Assembly: GCA_037042185.1 (NCBI GenBank)
Contig: JAXQJY010000033.1
Span: 1,674,001 to 1,738,000, forward strand
Length of the DNA: 64,000 nucleotides
Origin: Sordariomycetes sp. S80-01Y
Lineage: Eukaryota; Ascomycota; Sordariomycetes
Direction: 5' to 3'
Positions 1 through 9,956 of this stretch are shown piece by piece. Made by a program: the position numbers and the translations under genes. The notes beneath the pieces were generated by a model, which worked only from the letters and a program-made list of their open reading frames with translations, was not told where the DNA came from and ran no database searches. Every line of letters starts with the position of its first letter. Positions within the stretch are counted from its first letter, which is position 1.

Positions 1-831
1 ACGGCGCATTTATGAAGGCAGTTGACGATCGCTTCGAATCTGCATAGAGCACTGGGGTGCAGTGTAGATGATAAATGTACAGCAACATTTAGACAAATGT
101 GATTCTGGGCTGTGCCTAAGAGAGCTTGTCCTAGATGACCATCACATACCTGCGACGCAGATAGTCAGCATGGGCCTGAACCATACTACAATGGAAACAT
201 CCAACTCAAGTAGGCTCAAATCAGCCGGTCAGTGTCTGATAGAGAGACCACCACGTTGCCTGTCAAAGTAATTGACAGCCACCCTGCGCCTGTTGCGCCG
301 TGACTAGTTGTGAAGCAGCCGGCGGCGCCAACTTCCAAAGAGCTGCGGAGAAGAGGACAGCCCATAGGTTCATGCCGCCAGTAGTACATATGGCCTCAGC
401 AACACTTACGACAACCGTGAGTGTTTGCTCTCGTCGCTTGTTCTGCTCCTGCGGGTTGCTGTTTGTTATATAAGAGATGTAATGGTTAAGTGGGCAATTT
501 TGCTGACTAGCCCCCCTTTCACTCAATCCAACTTCACCTCACTTTAAGCCAACTCCTGAGGCAGCCACACCCAAAGGTAACCGTTCTCTGAATTGGTTTC
601 AGAAGCCCTCAAATGTGAGGCTGTTTCTGTTCTGTGCCTTTCTTCCACATTCAAATCTGCGTCCTCGCAATCATTCTCTTTCACCCCCCTTCGCTCCGCA
701 GCTCGCTTGCATGCGACTTCCTGCCCCTCACTTCCACACCTAAGACAAACAACATCCAGCGAATTGCAAGCCTTCGAGGTTTTCTTTTACTATCTGAAGT
801 AACCACGGATTGTATTCATCCGACCGTAAAT
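1..831. other. Upstream region of first gene
   Basis: No gene is supported here. The short open frames on both strands have no recognisable domain. The last 300 bases are rich in C and T (for example the stretch around 660-740) and look like the promoter and 5' leader of the gene starting at 832. Confidence 0.5.
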
Positions 832-2679
832 ATGACGAAACGCAAACGCGGAAGCTCACAGGCGACCGCCTTTCTCGAGTCTATCGACCAGCTCTTCAAC
901 GAACAGCATAGCTCGGGACATCGGACTCCAGGCGACTTCAGAAGTGTCCGCAACCAGATTATTGGTCTACTCGACGACTGCAATGATATGAGCGTCAGCA
1001 AAGCATTTGCCAGCCACGACTTCAGGCTCGGCAACGGAAAGGCACCTGCTACAAAGGCTGCGAGGCCGCCGAGCTGGGTGAAGTTGAGCCAGCAGGAGAA
1101 ACTTAAGCTCACGAAGACGAGAAAGGCGCCTTCTTTTGTCAAATCTCTGCGGAATATGCTTATCCGGCAGGAAAAGGCGCACCAGAAACGTGTAGATGCT
1201 CTATTCGAGAGTGGTGGTGAATCAGAGGGACCGACGCGGAAACGTCGCAAGAAGAAGCAGCTCGACGGTGAGGGGGAGTATCAGCCTTCGCCGGGAAACA
1301 AGGCGAATATGCAGTCAAGTTTATCCTATGTTCATTCGCCACCCCCTCAGAAGCGGAAGAGCGTGCAGAAGAATTATGAAACGACGGGGAGTGCCTCTAG
1401 GGACCAGAAAGAAGACAGCACGGTACGGAAGCGAATCAAGCTGAGTGTCAAGGCGGGCTGGAACGAAGACGAAGATAAGAAGATGAGGAAGCCTGGACCC
1501 GTACACAAAGCCAAACCAACGGTCTTTGGGCAGGTTAAGGTGGGCTCTCAGGGAAACCCTGACATGGACTTCTCGTCACTATCCTCACCCTTCGACCCAT
1601 CTCCCGGCACGTACCTCTGGGGTGAGCCTAGGCAATCTTACTCCGTGGGCTCACAGATGACTGATCAGTCTCTTTCTAAATCTCAATCTTTCAAAGCGCA
1701 CACAAGAGGTCATCCTGGAAATCCAGCCCTTAAAAGCCTCGAGACTACGATATCGGATACTTCCAGCAGCCAGCAGCCCAAAAAGCGCAACGGGGGTGTA
1801 GCACCACGAACTCCAGTGAACGCATCCTCTGGGCCGCTTAGAGACCAGAGCCACACAGGGCTACCTCAAAAGACAGCTGCCTTGTACAGCCCAGCCCGTA
1901 AGGACGAGGCGGATGATACCAACGTCAGCAGCTACCATGAGGACGGCTCTGTGAACGAAGAACATGATGACTTCGACCAGCGCTACTCTAGCCTTGATAG
2001 CGACGATACAGATACAGATACCGACACCGATTCTGATTCTCTACCTAGGTCTTCTATGAGAGATAAAGGCCGACCAGTTCTTTCCTTCCAAAGCACTGGG
2101 TGTGAAAGCAAGATCTGGCCATCAGCACGACAACACACTCTTCCACTACGCCAGATCATCAACTCTCCGCTCCAGCGTCTCCGAACCAGCCTCCAAATTT
2201 ACAAATGCCACTACGAGCACATCGAACCGAAGCTGTGGAAGCGATACGTCAAGAAGCTGGAGTTGTTCGTGCAGGGACCAAAGTTTCGGCAAAAGTCATT
2301 CGAGCAGCGGCTTGGACGGTTCCGCAAAATCGTGCACTGCGACGAGGAGCTCGCTGCGATGCCGACTGAAGACTGGGAGAGAACTCGACGAGCTGCCAGG
2401 CTGTGCGGATGGTTGGTCGAGGTCACTACCGCCAGGGGCGAGGATGCAAAGGCGTGGGCGGAACGGAAGACCCTAGCCTGCATCAGGGATATTGATTGCT
2501 TGGAGAGAACTATCGGAACAAAGAATAAGGAGCGCGAGGGGCAAAAGAACGACAGAAGGAAGGGCAATGCCATGGAAGGGGTGGAAGACTCCATCAAAGG
2601 CCCGGCTACTGGCGCGCATCAGCTCGCGGGCGTCGAACAAGTCAAGAAGACTGATGCCTTGGAAGGAGTGGAAAACTAG
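832..2679 (+). CDS. Uncharacterised, probably nuclear, basic/acidic protein
   Basis: Single-exon frame of 615 residues. I place the start at the first ATG (832), which opens with the basic stretch MTKRKRGSSQ; the open frame reaches further up but only through non-ATG codons. I do not recognise the family. About residues 1-120 look folded and helical. Residues 125-400 are low-complexity with several basic clusters (RKRRKKK near residue 140, plus KKRK-like runs) that suggest nuclear localisation. An acidic Asp-Thr/Asp-Ser run (DTDTDTDTDSDS) lies near residue 395-405. Residues 430-560 are again ordered, rich in Arg, Trp and Leu, and may be the conserved core. The C-terminus has degenerate EGVE/AGVE repeats. 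Codon use and length support a real gene; function is unknown and nuclear location is inference. Confidence 0.75.
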   Translation: MTKRKRGSSQATAFLESIDQLFNEQHSSGHRTPGDFRSVRNQIIGLLDDCNDMSVSKAFASHDFRLGNGKAPATKAARPPSWVKLSQQEKLKLTKTRKAPSFVKSLRNMLIRQEKAHQKRVDALFESGGESEGPTRKRRKKKQLDGEGEYQPSPGNKANMQSSLSYVHSPPPQKRKSVQKNYETTGSASRDQKEDSTVRKRIKLSVKAGWNEDEDKKMRKPGPVHKAKPTVFGQVKVGSQGNPDMDFSSLSSPFDPSPGTYLWGEPRQSYSVGSQMTDQSLSKSQSFKAHTRGHPGNPALKSLETTISDTSSSQQPKKRNGGVAPRTPVNASSGPLRDQSHTGLPQKTAALYSPARKDEADDTNVSSYHEDGSVNEEHDDFDQRYSSLDSDDTDTDTDTDSDSLPRSSMRDKGRPVLSFQSTGCESKIWPSARQHTLPLRQIINSPLQRLRTSLQIYKCHYEHIEPKLWKRYVKKLELFVQGPKFRQKSFEQRLGRFRKIVHCDEELAAMPTEDWERTRRAARLCGWLVEVTTARGEDAKAWAERKTLACIRDIDCLERTIGTKNKEREGQKNDRRKGNAMEGVEDSIKGPATGAHQLAGVEQVKKTDALEGVEN

Positions 2680-3208
2680 TCTCTCGGGGACCACACATAC
2701 TGCGCTCCTTGTCCCGGTACCCCGTTGCTCTTATGATTACTATAGCCTTCAAGATTAGTTGCTTCGAGGGCTACTCTTTCTTTGGAACTTGGTTTGGGGT
2801 CCTCTGTGCCTCGATGCTCGGGGTCGTGTGGAGGCTCCTTCAGCACGTGACAACGGAGGTGGCGTGGATTTATTGATCAAAATAGTAGTTTGATCTTTGT
2901 CAAAAGTCTCAGGAGATCAATTCAACTTCGAAATCCAATGAAAAACATGGTCATTGAAGTCCGTGTTCACCAAGCCGTGAACATAAGGGGGCGGGTCTAG
3001 AAAAAAGGGGTAAAAGGCACGTCCCGCTTACACGCGACGTGACGCACTAACCGCGGCGCACGGACCACATGATATCAACGACCGGACCCTTGAACAGGCG
3101 TCAGTCTCAGTGAATCCGCCCTTCGCGACCAGCTTCACTTTACCCTATTTTCAACGCAATTGAATCCTGAATTTTTGCCAGCATATTGAGCACCTCAAAT
3201 TGACAATA
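2680..3208. other. Intergenic spacer with promoter of 3209 gene
   Basis: No coding region seen. It holds the 3' flank of the preceding gene and about 300 bases likely to be promoter and leader of the next, including a purine run near 3000-3016 and a pyrimidine-rich stretch at 3117-3150. Confidence 0.5.
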
Positions 3209-4432
3209 ATGCCAGCTCAGAAACGCGCCAGCCCCGCCGTGGCGCCCGCCCGTCGCCGCTCCGGCCGGTTGTCGAGCACGCCCAAGAAGAGCGCCTACTT
3301 CGAAGCTTCGGACTCCGAGACAGGGCTGGGCGATGAGGAGGGACAGCCGCCGCTGAAGAAGCGCGGCCGTCCGGGCAAGAAGATCGCTGCGCCAAAAAGG
3401 GAAGAGCCATCGGAGGACGAGTTTCAGGATCCCACAGAAGAGGATGCTGGCGATGAGAGTGATGACGATGACGATGATTTCCGGGAAGCTGACGCAAATG
3501 GAGCTGGAGAGGAAGACGAGGAGGAGTACAACAGCGAAATCGACGAGTCTGCGCCGATGAAAACGACTATCATTCCGTTAGAAGTCATGAGGGATACGGG
3601 CGGGCGGGAGTATGCCGATGAGAGGTTGCACAAGAACACCTCGCTGTTCCTGAAAGACCTCAAGGCAAACAACAAGCGATCCTGGCTCAAGTGTAAGCCA
3701 AACCCCACACCCTTGCACTTGTAAATGAGACGGGCCTGACGGATCACAGCACACGACGGCGAGTACCGCCGCGCTCTGAAGGACTGGAACTCCTTCGTCG
3801 AGGCCACGACGCTCACCGTCATTGACGCCGACGAGACCATCCCCGAGCTCCCCGTCAAGGACGTGTCCTTCCGCATCCACCGCGACATCCGCTTCAGCAA
3901 GGACCCCACGCCCTACAAGCCGCACTTCTCCGCCGCGTGGTCGCGCACCGGCCGCAAGGGCCCCTACGCCTGCTACTACGTGCACTGCGAGCCGGGCAAG
4001 TCCTTCATCGGCGGCGGGCTGTGGTGCCCCGAGAGGGACCACCTCGCCAAGCTGCGTAGGAGCATCGACCGCCACCCTCGGCGGTGGAGGGCCGCGCTGG
4101 CGAACGCGGACTTCAGGGAGGTCTTCTTCCCAAAGGTCAAGGCCGGGGACGACAAGATGGTGGACGCCTTCGCCGAGAGGAACAAGGAGTACTCGCTCAA
4201 GAAGCGCCCGGTTGGGTACGAGATGGATCATCGGGACATCAAGCTGCTAAGACTGAAGAGCTTCACGGTTGGGACGAGCGTACCAGATGACATTTTCTGG
4301 GCGGATGATGCCCAAGACAGGATCGGCCGTGTGTTGCGGGGGCTGGTGCCATTCGTGGACTTCTTGAACAGCGTGGTCATGCCCGACCCTCTCGAGGACA
4401 CGAGCTCCGAGGAGGAGGAGGCACAAGAGTAA
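3209..4432 (+). CDS. TIGR02453/DUF2461 family protein
   Basis: Exons 3209-3692 and 3750-4432; the 57-nt intron has donor GTAAGC and acceptor CACAG and restores K-SHDGEYR across the join. The product is 388 residues. An in-frame ATG at 3200 would add three residues. Residues 1-115 are disordered: basic (RRRSGR, KKRGRPGKK, AT-hook-like) and then strongly acidic (runs of Asp and Glu). The rest is the DUF2461 domain, recognised by NNKRSWLK-SHDGEYR near its start, FRIHRDIRFSKDPTPYK in the middle and the GGGLWCPE segment. The family is widespread in bacteria and fungi with no settled biochemical role. The AT-hook-like and acidic leader suggests nuclear or chromatin location, which is inference. Exon 2 is very GC-rich at third positions. 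Confidence 0.88.
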
Positions 4433-4617
4433 TTGGGACGCAAGGGACGGAGGTGAGTGAGGCGGTCCGAGGAAAGGCAAAAGTGCGTGAACATCAGTAT
4501 TGGATACCTTGGCTGGAGTACTGGTCGCACCCCGGTGTTCTATGAGCAACATTTGACAAAATATCATGGTCCGTCTATATCCCTATCTATTCGTATTTCA
4601 CATATCGCATAACGTCT

Positions 4618-6493
4618 TTACTTGCACCCGCAGACGTTCAGCTTGGCGACGCTAGGGTCGTGGTCGCTGACCTGGTCATCGTAGCTCTGCCAGGTGTTCA
4701 GGTGCAGGTGCTCGTACAGGGCCCTCCTCTGCAGCGCGGGGCTGACGAACATGTGGTCGAGAGCCTGGCTGTTCATGTCAAAGAGGTAGGTGTACCTGTC
4801 GGTGGGATCCATGTCGACGACGTCCTCGAGGTCCAACAGGCCGGAGGTTTCCTCAAACACCTTGATGGGCTCGACCTGGACGAACTCGTTGAAGTCGCCG
4901 GCGGCCACGACGGCAGCACCGGGGTTCTGCTCGAGGATCTGGCTGATGAATTCTCCCGTCAGACGGGCCTGCTCCATGCGCTTCTCGACGCCCTTGTTGA
5001 TCGGGGGACGCGGGTCGCCGTGGAGGGTGGAGGAGCCGCCCTTGCTGCCGAAGTGGACATTGACGGTGAAGAAGGGCTTGCCGTTGCCCTTGACAGGCTT
5101 CCAAGCCGCGGCGATGGGCTTGCGTGAGTTGTCCCAGGCCGAGCTGGAGGGGGCGATGCGGCCGGGGTTGAACTTCAGCTCAGGGCCCTCGAGGACTTCG
5201 TTCTCATCGGCTGCGGAACCCTGGTTGGGCTTGTACAACTCCACAACGTCGGGGCGGTACATGTACCCCTGGCGGATGTTGCCGCCGGGGGCGCCGCCGT
5301 CGAGATTGTTCTCAGGAACAACCTCGATCCAGTCATAGAAAACACCCGAAGCCTCTTCAATCTGCTCAGAGAGGGCAGCGTAGGTGAGGTTGCCGCTGAC
5401 GACGCCGTCGTCGGTCTCGCCAGAGCCATCCTGGATCTCCTGCAAGAAAAGCAGGTCGGGAGTGAGCATCTTGTCCACGATCTGAGCGGCGACGCTGGGC
5501 AGGCTGGCGGACTCGGGGTCCAGGTTGCGAGCGTTGTAGTTGGCGAAGGTGATGCCGCGGCAGGTCCCGTTGCTGGTGAAGGACACGGCGGGGAAGTCGG
5601 TGCTGGCCTCCTCGACGACGGAGAGGGACGTCAAGGGCAGGATGCGGTAGAAGCCAAAGGCCTGATAGACGAGGCCGGTGACATCGCCAAGGTAGTCGCC
5701 CATCTTGGTGTCATCGGGGTTGCTGGAGCCATCCACGGGGGTGCCGATGATGATGGCCTCAGGGTTGGCGTCTCCGTCCAGCATGGTCAGGCCGCCGTGC
5801 GAGTTCAAGCCGGTGACCTCCCAGTCGCCGCGCACCCAGACGTCGCCGTACTGGTTAGGTCGGCTGACCTGGTAGGCATCCTTGATGGTGACAAGCTCGC
5901 CAACCAGGCTCTCCCAGAAGTCGATACCGTAGGTCTCGGGGTCGAGCTTGGGGTTCTCCTCGGAGACGCGGTTGACGGCATTGGGGACGCCAAAGATGCC
6001 GCCCTCATCGAGGCTGGAGAACTTCTCGGTTGGCGGGGAGGCGGTGTCGACGCCGATGATGAGGGGCTTGACGGAGTTGTTGGAGGAGACGATGTCGATG
6101 TTCTCAGGGGAGCTCAGCTGGGTGAGGTAGGGCTGGTCATCGTTGGACCTGTTGTCGACCCCGTTAGCATTCAACCTCATCATGGCCATTGCGCAACCCT
6201 TACCTGTACTCATTCACGCTGCCGTCAATGGTGATAACATCACCGATGGTGACTTGGCCCTTGGCGCTGTTGCCGTAGACAAACAGACCCTCCGAGGTAG
6301 CGGCATCATCATCGGGCTCCATGGACCTCAGGAAGATGCCATTGCTGCCAATCGCCGTAACGAGGCCCTTCAGGCCCGTCACAGCCTCGCCCTGCAACGG
6401 CGACAGGAAGCGATCACCGTTGATCTCAGCAATGGACACGGCCGAGGCAGCGCCCACGGCGGCAGCCATCGTCGTCGCGATCTTGTGGAACAT
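4618..6493 (-). CDS. Secreted endonuclease/exonuclease/phosphatase-fold nuclease
   Basis: Exons 6493-6204 and 6148-4618, joined over a 55-nt intron (donor GTAAGG, acceptor AACAG) that gives VNEYR-SNDDQPYLTQL; 606 residues. Residues 1-20 (MFHKIATTMAAAVGAASAVS) look like a cleavable signal peptide. Residues 22-110 resemble the YhcR-type OB-fold found at the N-terminus of extracellular nucleases. The C-terminal half is an endonuclease/exonuclease/phosphatase domain: NYNARNL, the metal-binding Glu in LFLQEIQD, GDFNEF, and the terminal SDHDPSVAKL box holding the catalytic His. It most resembles bacterial ExeM/NucH-type extracellular DNases and their fungal relatives. The likely role is hydrolysis of extracellular nucleic acid or phosphodiester; the substrate is not determined. 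No C-terminal anchor is seen. Confidence 0.88.
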
Positions 6494-7641
6494 GGTGCTG
6501 CTGCGTCTTCACTTCAGACCTGAGTAGCACTTCTTCACAGGAGATGCGGCCCCAAGAAGCCCAAGGGGGCGGGCACGCGCGCCTTCTTATCCATCACGGC
6601 CCTGACAAAGGGTCCTGCCCATCTCGACCTCGTCCGCGTTGGGATCCATGGCCGCCCAGCCAGCACGTTTATCGATCGGCGGTCGCGGATTGGGGGAGAC
6701 GTGGAGGGCCGCACCTCGTGGGCCTGGGCGGCGCCATGCCGCTTTCTGCAGGTACTTGCACGGCCGCCAATTGGGAGTCCTCATTGGGCGTCGACGGACA
6801 TGAAAGGGGGAGCTGGGCATGTGAGAAGTCGATAGAGGTCGACGACGTGCAGGACGATGCTTTTCGGAGAGCTCCGATGCGGATCAGTTGAGGCTGTAGG
6901 GTTTTTACATTGGCCAGATGTTGGTTTGGTGGCGTTGACGGGATGCAATGGGCGGCGAGTCGTGAAGCGAGGTCTAGGCGAACTCACCTACCCTAGGCCA
7001 CTAGCCGAGATAGGAGCTTGTAACTCGATCAACCAAACGGTCTGAGGCGCCACAAAGCTCCTTCGTTTGCGGTCGAGGCAGCACCACTACTATCCTTGGT
7101 AGGATCTTGAGTTATGGGTCAACTTACTCGCCAAGCTCAATAGCGTTGTCAAGTATATCTACCAGCGAAACCTGGCAATCTGTAGTCAACGAGGTACGGT
7201 GCAGGTCAAGATATATCCGCAGCTAGTGATATGTGTGCTTGAAACGTCTTGATTCAACTCAACGCTATCCAACGCTCATACGTAAGTGGTATCGCCTGGC
7301 TCTCAGCTCGCCAGTTCTCGGCGCGCAGCGCGCCGCTTCTCTCTCCCTCATCCTCTGAATTATGTCCCCACGGCGGGTTGAAACGCCGCCGAGGCTGCCT
7401 CCTCTTATCCGGACTACTGCAGCATTGGCGACTGTTGGCCGGCGAGGTGTAAATAACGCCCAAAAACTCCCAGGCGGCGTGCGCCTAATCGAGAAAATTC
7501 ATCTCGATGGAATACCCCGACAGGGCCGTCTAGTTGCTTTGCAGCTCGGCTGAAAGGGAAAGGTCCCGCATGGGCGGGGTTTTCGGCGCAAAGGCCGGCA
7601 TGGATTTTGTAGGTTTTGCATGGTGGGTGAGACCATTCAGC
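6494..7641. other. Gene-free spacer (1.15 kb)
   Basis: Lies between two minus-strand genes. It should hold the promoter of the secreted nuclease (right after 6493) and the 3' flank of the NMN adenylyltransferase. The open frames here carry no recognisable domain or start context. Confidence 0.5.
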
Positions 7642-8638
7642 TCATCCCTTGCTGGAGCTGGCGGCAGCAGGAGGTAGCTCGGCCTTCTCCTTGCCCTTGT
7701 CCTCAGTTTGCTGGTCCAGGTCACGGTAAAGTCCGTGCTCGTAGATGTAATTGACGACATCGTCGGGTATCCTGAACGGTCAGCATGGGCCATGTCCATG
7801 GGTGTCATGGTGCGGCTTACAAGTAATCTATGCTCATGTCTCTCTTGAGTAGCAAGCGCACCTTGGTGCTGCTAATGTCATTCGTGACAACCTGTCGGAT
7901 CACATGGATGTTCTTCTCCCACTGCTTCAGGCTCGCCAGCGCGGAATCGAGCTCTGTCCCCGACCTCTCCAACACGAAGACGCCATAATCACCCAGGATA
8001 TGGTCAATGTCCCGCGCATCCCACAGATCGGGCGTGCTCAAGGTCTGAATCAGATCGGCACCCGCAAGCAGGACAATCTTGGCGGGCACGCGGGTGCCAT
8101 CGGTGCACTCAATGCCGCCCATCTTCTGGTTAATCTCGTAGTCGAAGTGGTCGAGCACACGAGCGGTGGTGATGTAGGACGGACTCTCGCCCTCCCACGG
8201 ATCGACCATGAGCCACTTGGATGCATGCTCGGTGGCCAGCTCGCACATGCGGATGCGATGATGCGCCGGGGCGAGGCCTTTCTTCTTGTAGGCGTCAGAC
8301 ACGACGGAGAGGTAACCGCCGATGACATCGAAACCTATGGGCTGTCAGCGGAGATGGATACCCGGAGTGGTGGGGGGACGGACCCTTGTTGGAGGCGTGG
8401 TCGCGAGCCATGGGGAACATGCGCAGATGGAGGAAAGTAATGGGAGAGACTGTCGTGGCTGTTAGTCCGGTCCGCGGTGATGAGTTAGACAGGACGGTGG
8501 TGAGGATGGCGTACATGAACCACATGCGACCAGGACGAGCGGCGTCTTGCCGGGCTCGCATGTGCGCCGCAGACGCTGAGTCGGAAAGGTGTAGTCGGGA
8601 GGCGTCATCCGCTTAACGTATTCGTAGTCGGCCGCCAT
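7642..8638 (-). CDS. nma1: Nicotinamide mononucleotide adenylyltransferase
   Basis: Four exons: 8638-8515, 8449-8384, 8334-7821, 7771-7642; 277 residues. Introns are 65, 49 and 49 nt; the second uses a weak GTCCGT donor, but all joins keep frame. The enzyme joins NMN or nicotinic acid mononucleotide to AMP from ATP, the final step of NAD synthesis. Evidence: the nucleotidyltransferase signature rebuilt across intron 1 (ACGSFSPITFLHLRMF, residues about 38-53), the central LLAGADLIQTL and the ISSTKVR motif near the end (residues about 220-226), which binds ATP phosphate. The first 35 residues carry the typical short fungal leader. Length is normal for filamentous fungi and shorter than yeast Nma1/2. 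The low-complexity tail (KGKEKAELPP then Ala/Ser) is not conserved. Confidence 0.93.
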
Positions 8639-9956
8639 CTTGACTGACGGCAGGGCAGCGTGAGCCCAGAGACGAGTATTTCTGGCGAGTAATGGGAGGG
8701 AGTGAGGTCGTGGCAATGGCAGTGACAGTGGCAGCATGCGTCGGCTGGAGGGTGCGTGTAAATGGTGCTACTTGGCCGGTCGGTTGAGGGCTCGGAGAAT
8801 CGGCCGGGGGGGGGGGGGGGGGGGGGAAGGAGGGCGACCACTTGCAGCGCACCGTGACCGTAACCGTGACGCTGGGAGGAGGAGGGGTAACGGATCCGGA
8901 TGTCCGCAGGGCGTTTGTCAGCCTGTCAGGTCGGTGCAGGACGGGCAGTACTACTTAGTAGTAGCAGTAGGCAGCAAGCGCAATTGGCCGTTGTGAGTTA
9001 GCCCAGGGCGAGGAGCAAAAGGTAGCTTGAAGCAGCTGGATGGGCTGCGAGGTGTAATAATTATGTAGTTGAGAGAATTGAGTTGCAGCCCACGCGCGAC
9101 GTCGTCTGGGGCGCTGGTACAGTAGAAACCTGTCTGGATGCAGTGGGGGGGAGACGGGCAGCCCGGCCTCGATCACGTTGGCGACTGGAGTGGACCTCTC
9201 AAGGTTCTGCAGTGCCCTCAGGCTGCGGCTGCGGCCAGTGACGGGTCGGTGCTCAGCGGTCGAGACGAGGCCAAGTCCGACTCCAAGCTACAGTTTAAAG
9301 CCTCTGTCACTGCCGATCCAACCAGCGGCAGCAGCACCAGCAGCTACTGTGCGAGTTTTTTTCCCCCTCGTCTCGCTCGCTGTCACAGGGGCCATCGCAG
9401 GGAGCGCAAGCTGGCAGCTTACATATAACCGCGCCGGTCTCGGCCTGCGACATCCCACGTCGCTCTTTTCCACCTGTCCTGGAGTTAGTTACCTTGCTGT
9501 CATTGCTCAACGTACTGCTTGGTGCTTTGCTTGCCTACGTCTGGCGCATACAGCGCATCGGGTCGCAGACGCAAGCCACCCACCCCAAGTACTGCTGAGA
9601 CCTGCAGCGCCGCAGCCACATCGAGCGCCCGCGCGACGAGCCAGATCTCAAGGTTCGCCGGTGCACAGCTACATCTTCCGGCACCATGCCTCTGCACCCT
9701 AAGCTCAGGCTGCCTGTGGGTGGCGGGTTCCAGCTGTGCGGACCCGCCGATCGTTTGCGATGACGAAACCCCGAGCCGCTTTGGTGATGGCTACGGGCCG
9801 TCATCAACTCCAAGTTCCTGGTAGCTGTTGCTGTCAACAGGAAAGCGAATTCGGGACGTGGATGGCAGCAACTCAAGCTCATCGAATCAATTTCGTAGTA
9901 TTAATTTCCTGCTCCTGAGTACTATCACCGATGTAAGTAGGGCTGTCGGCGGCACC
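8639..9956. other. Gene-free spacer (1.3 kb)
   Basis: Contains the promoter of the NMN adenylyltransferase and the 3' flank of the next minus-strand gene. A long G tract lies at 8806-8826. Open frames on both strands are low-complexity and have no recognisable product. Confidence 0.5.
8806..8826 (+). repeat. Poly-G tract, 21 bases
   Basis: An uninterrupted run of 21 G residues, starting 168 bases upstream of the NMN adenylyltransferase ATG. On that gene's sense strand it reads as poly-C. Its length could vary between isolates or be a sequencing artefact. Confidence 0.95.
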
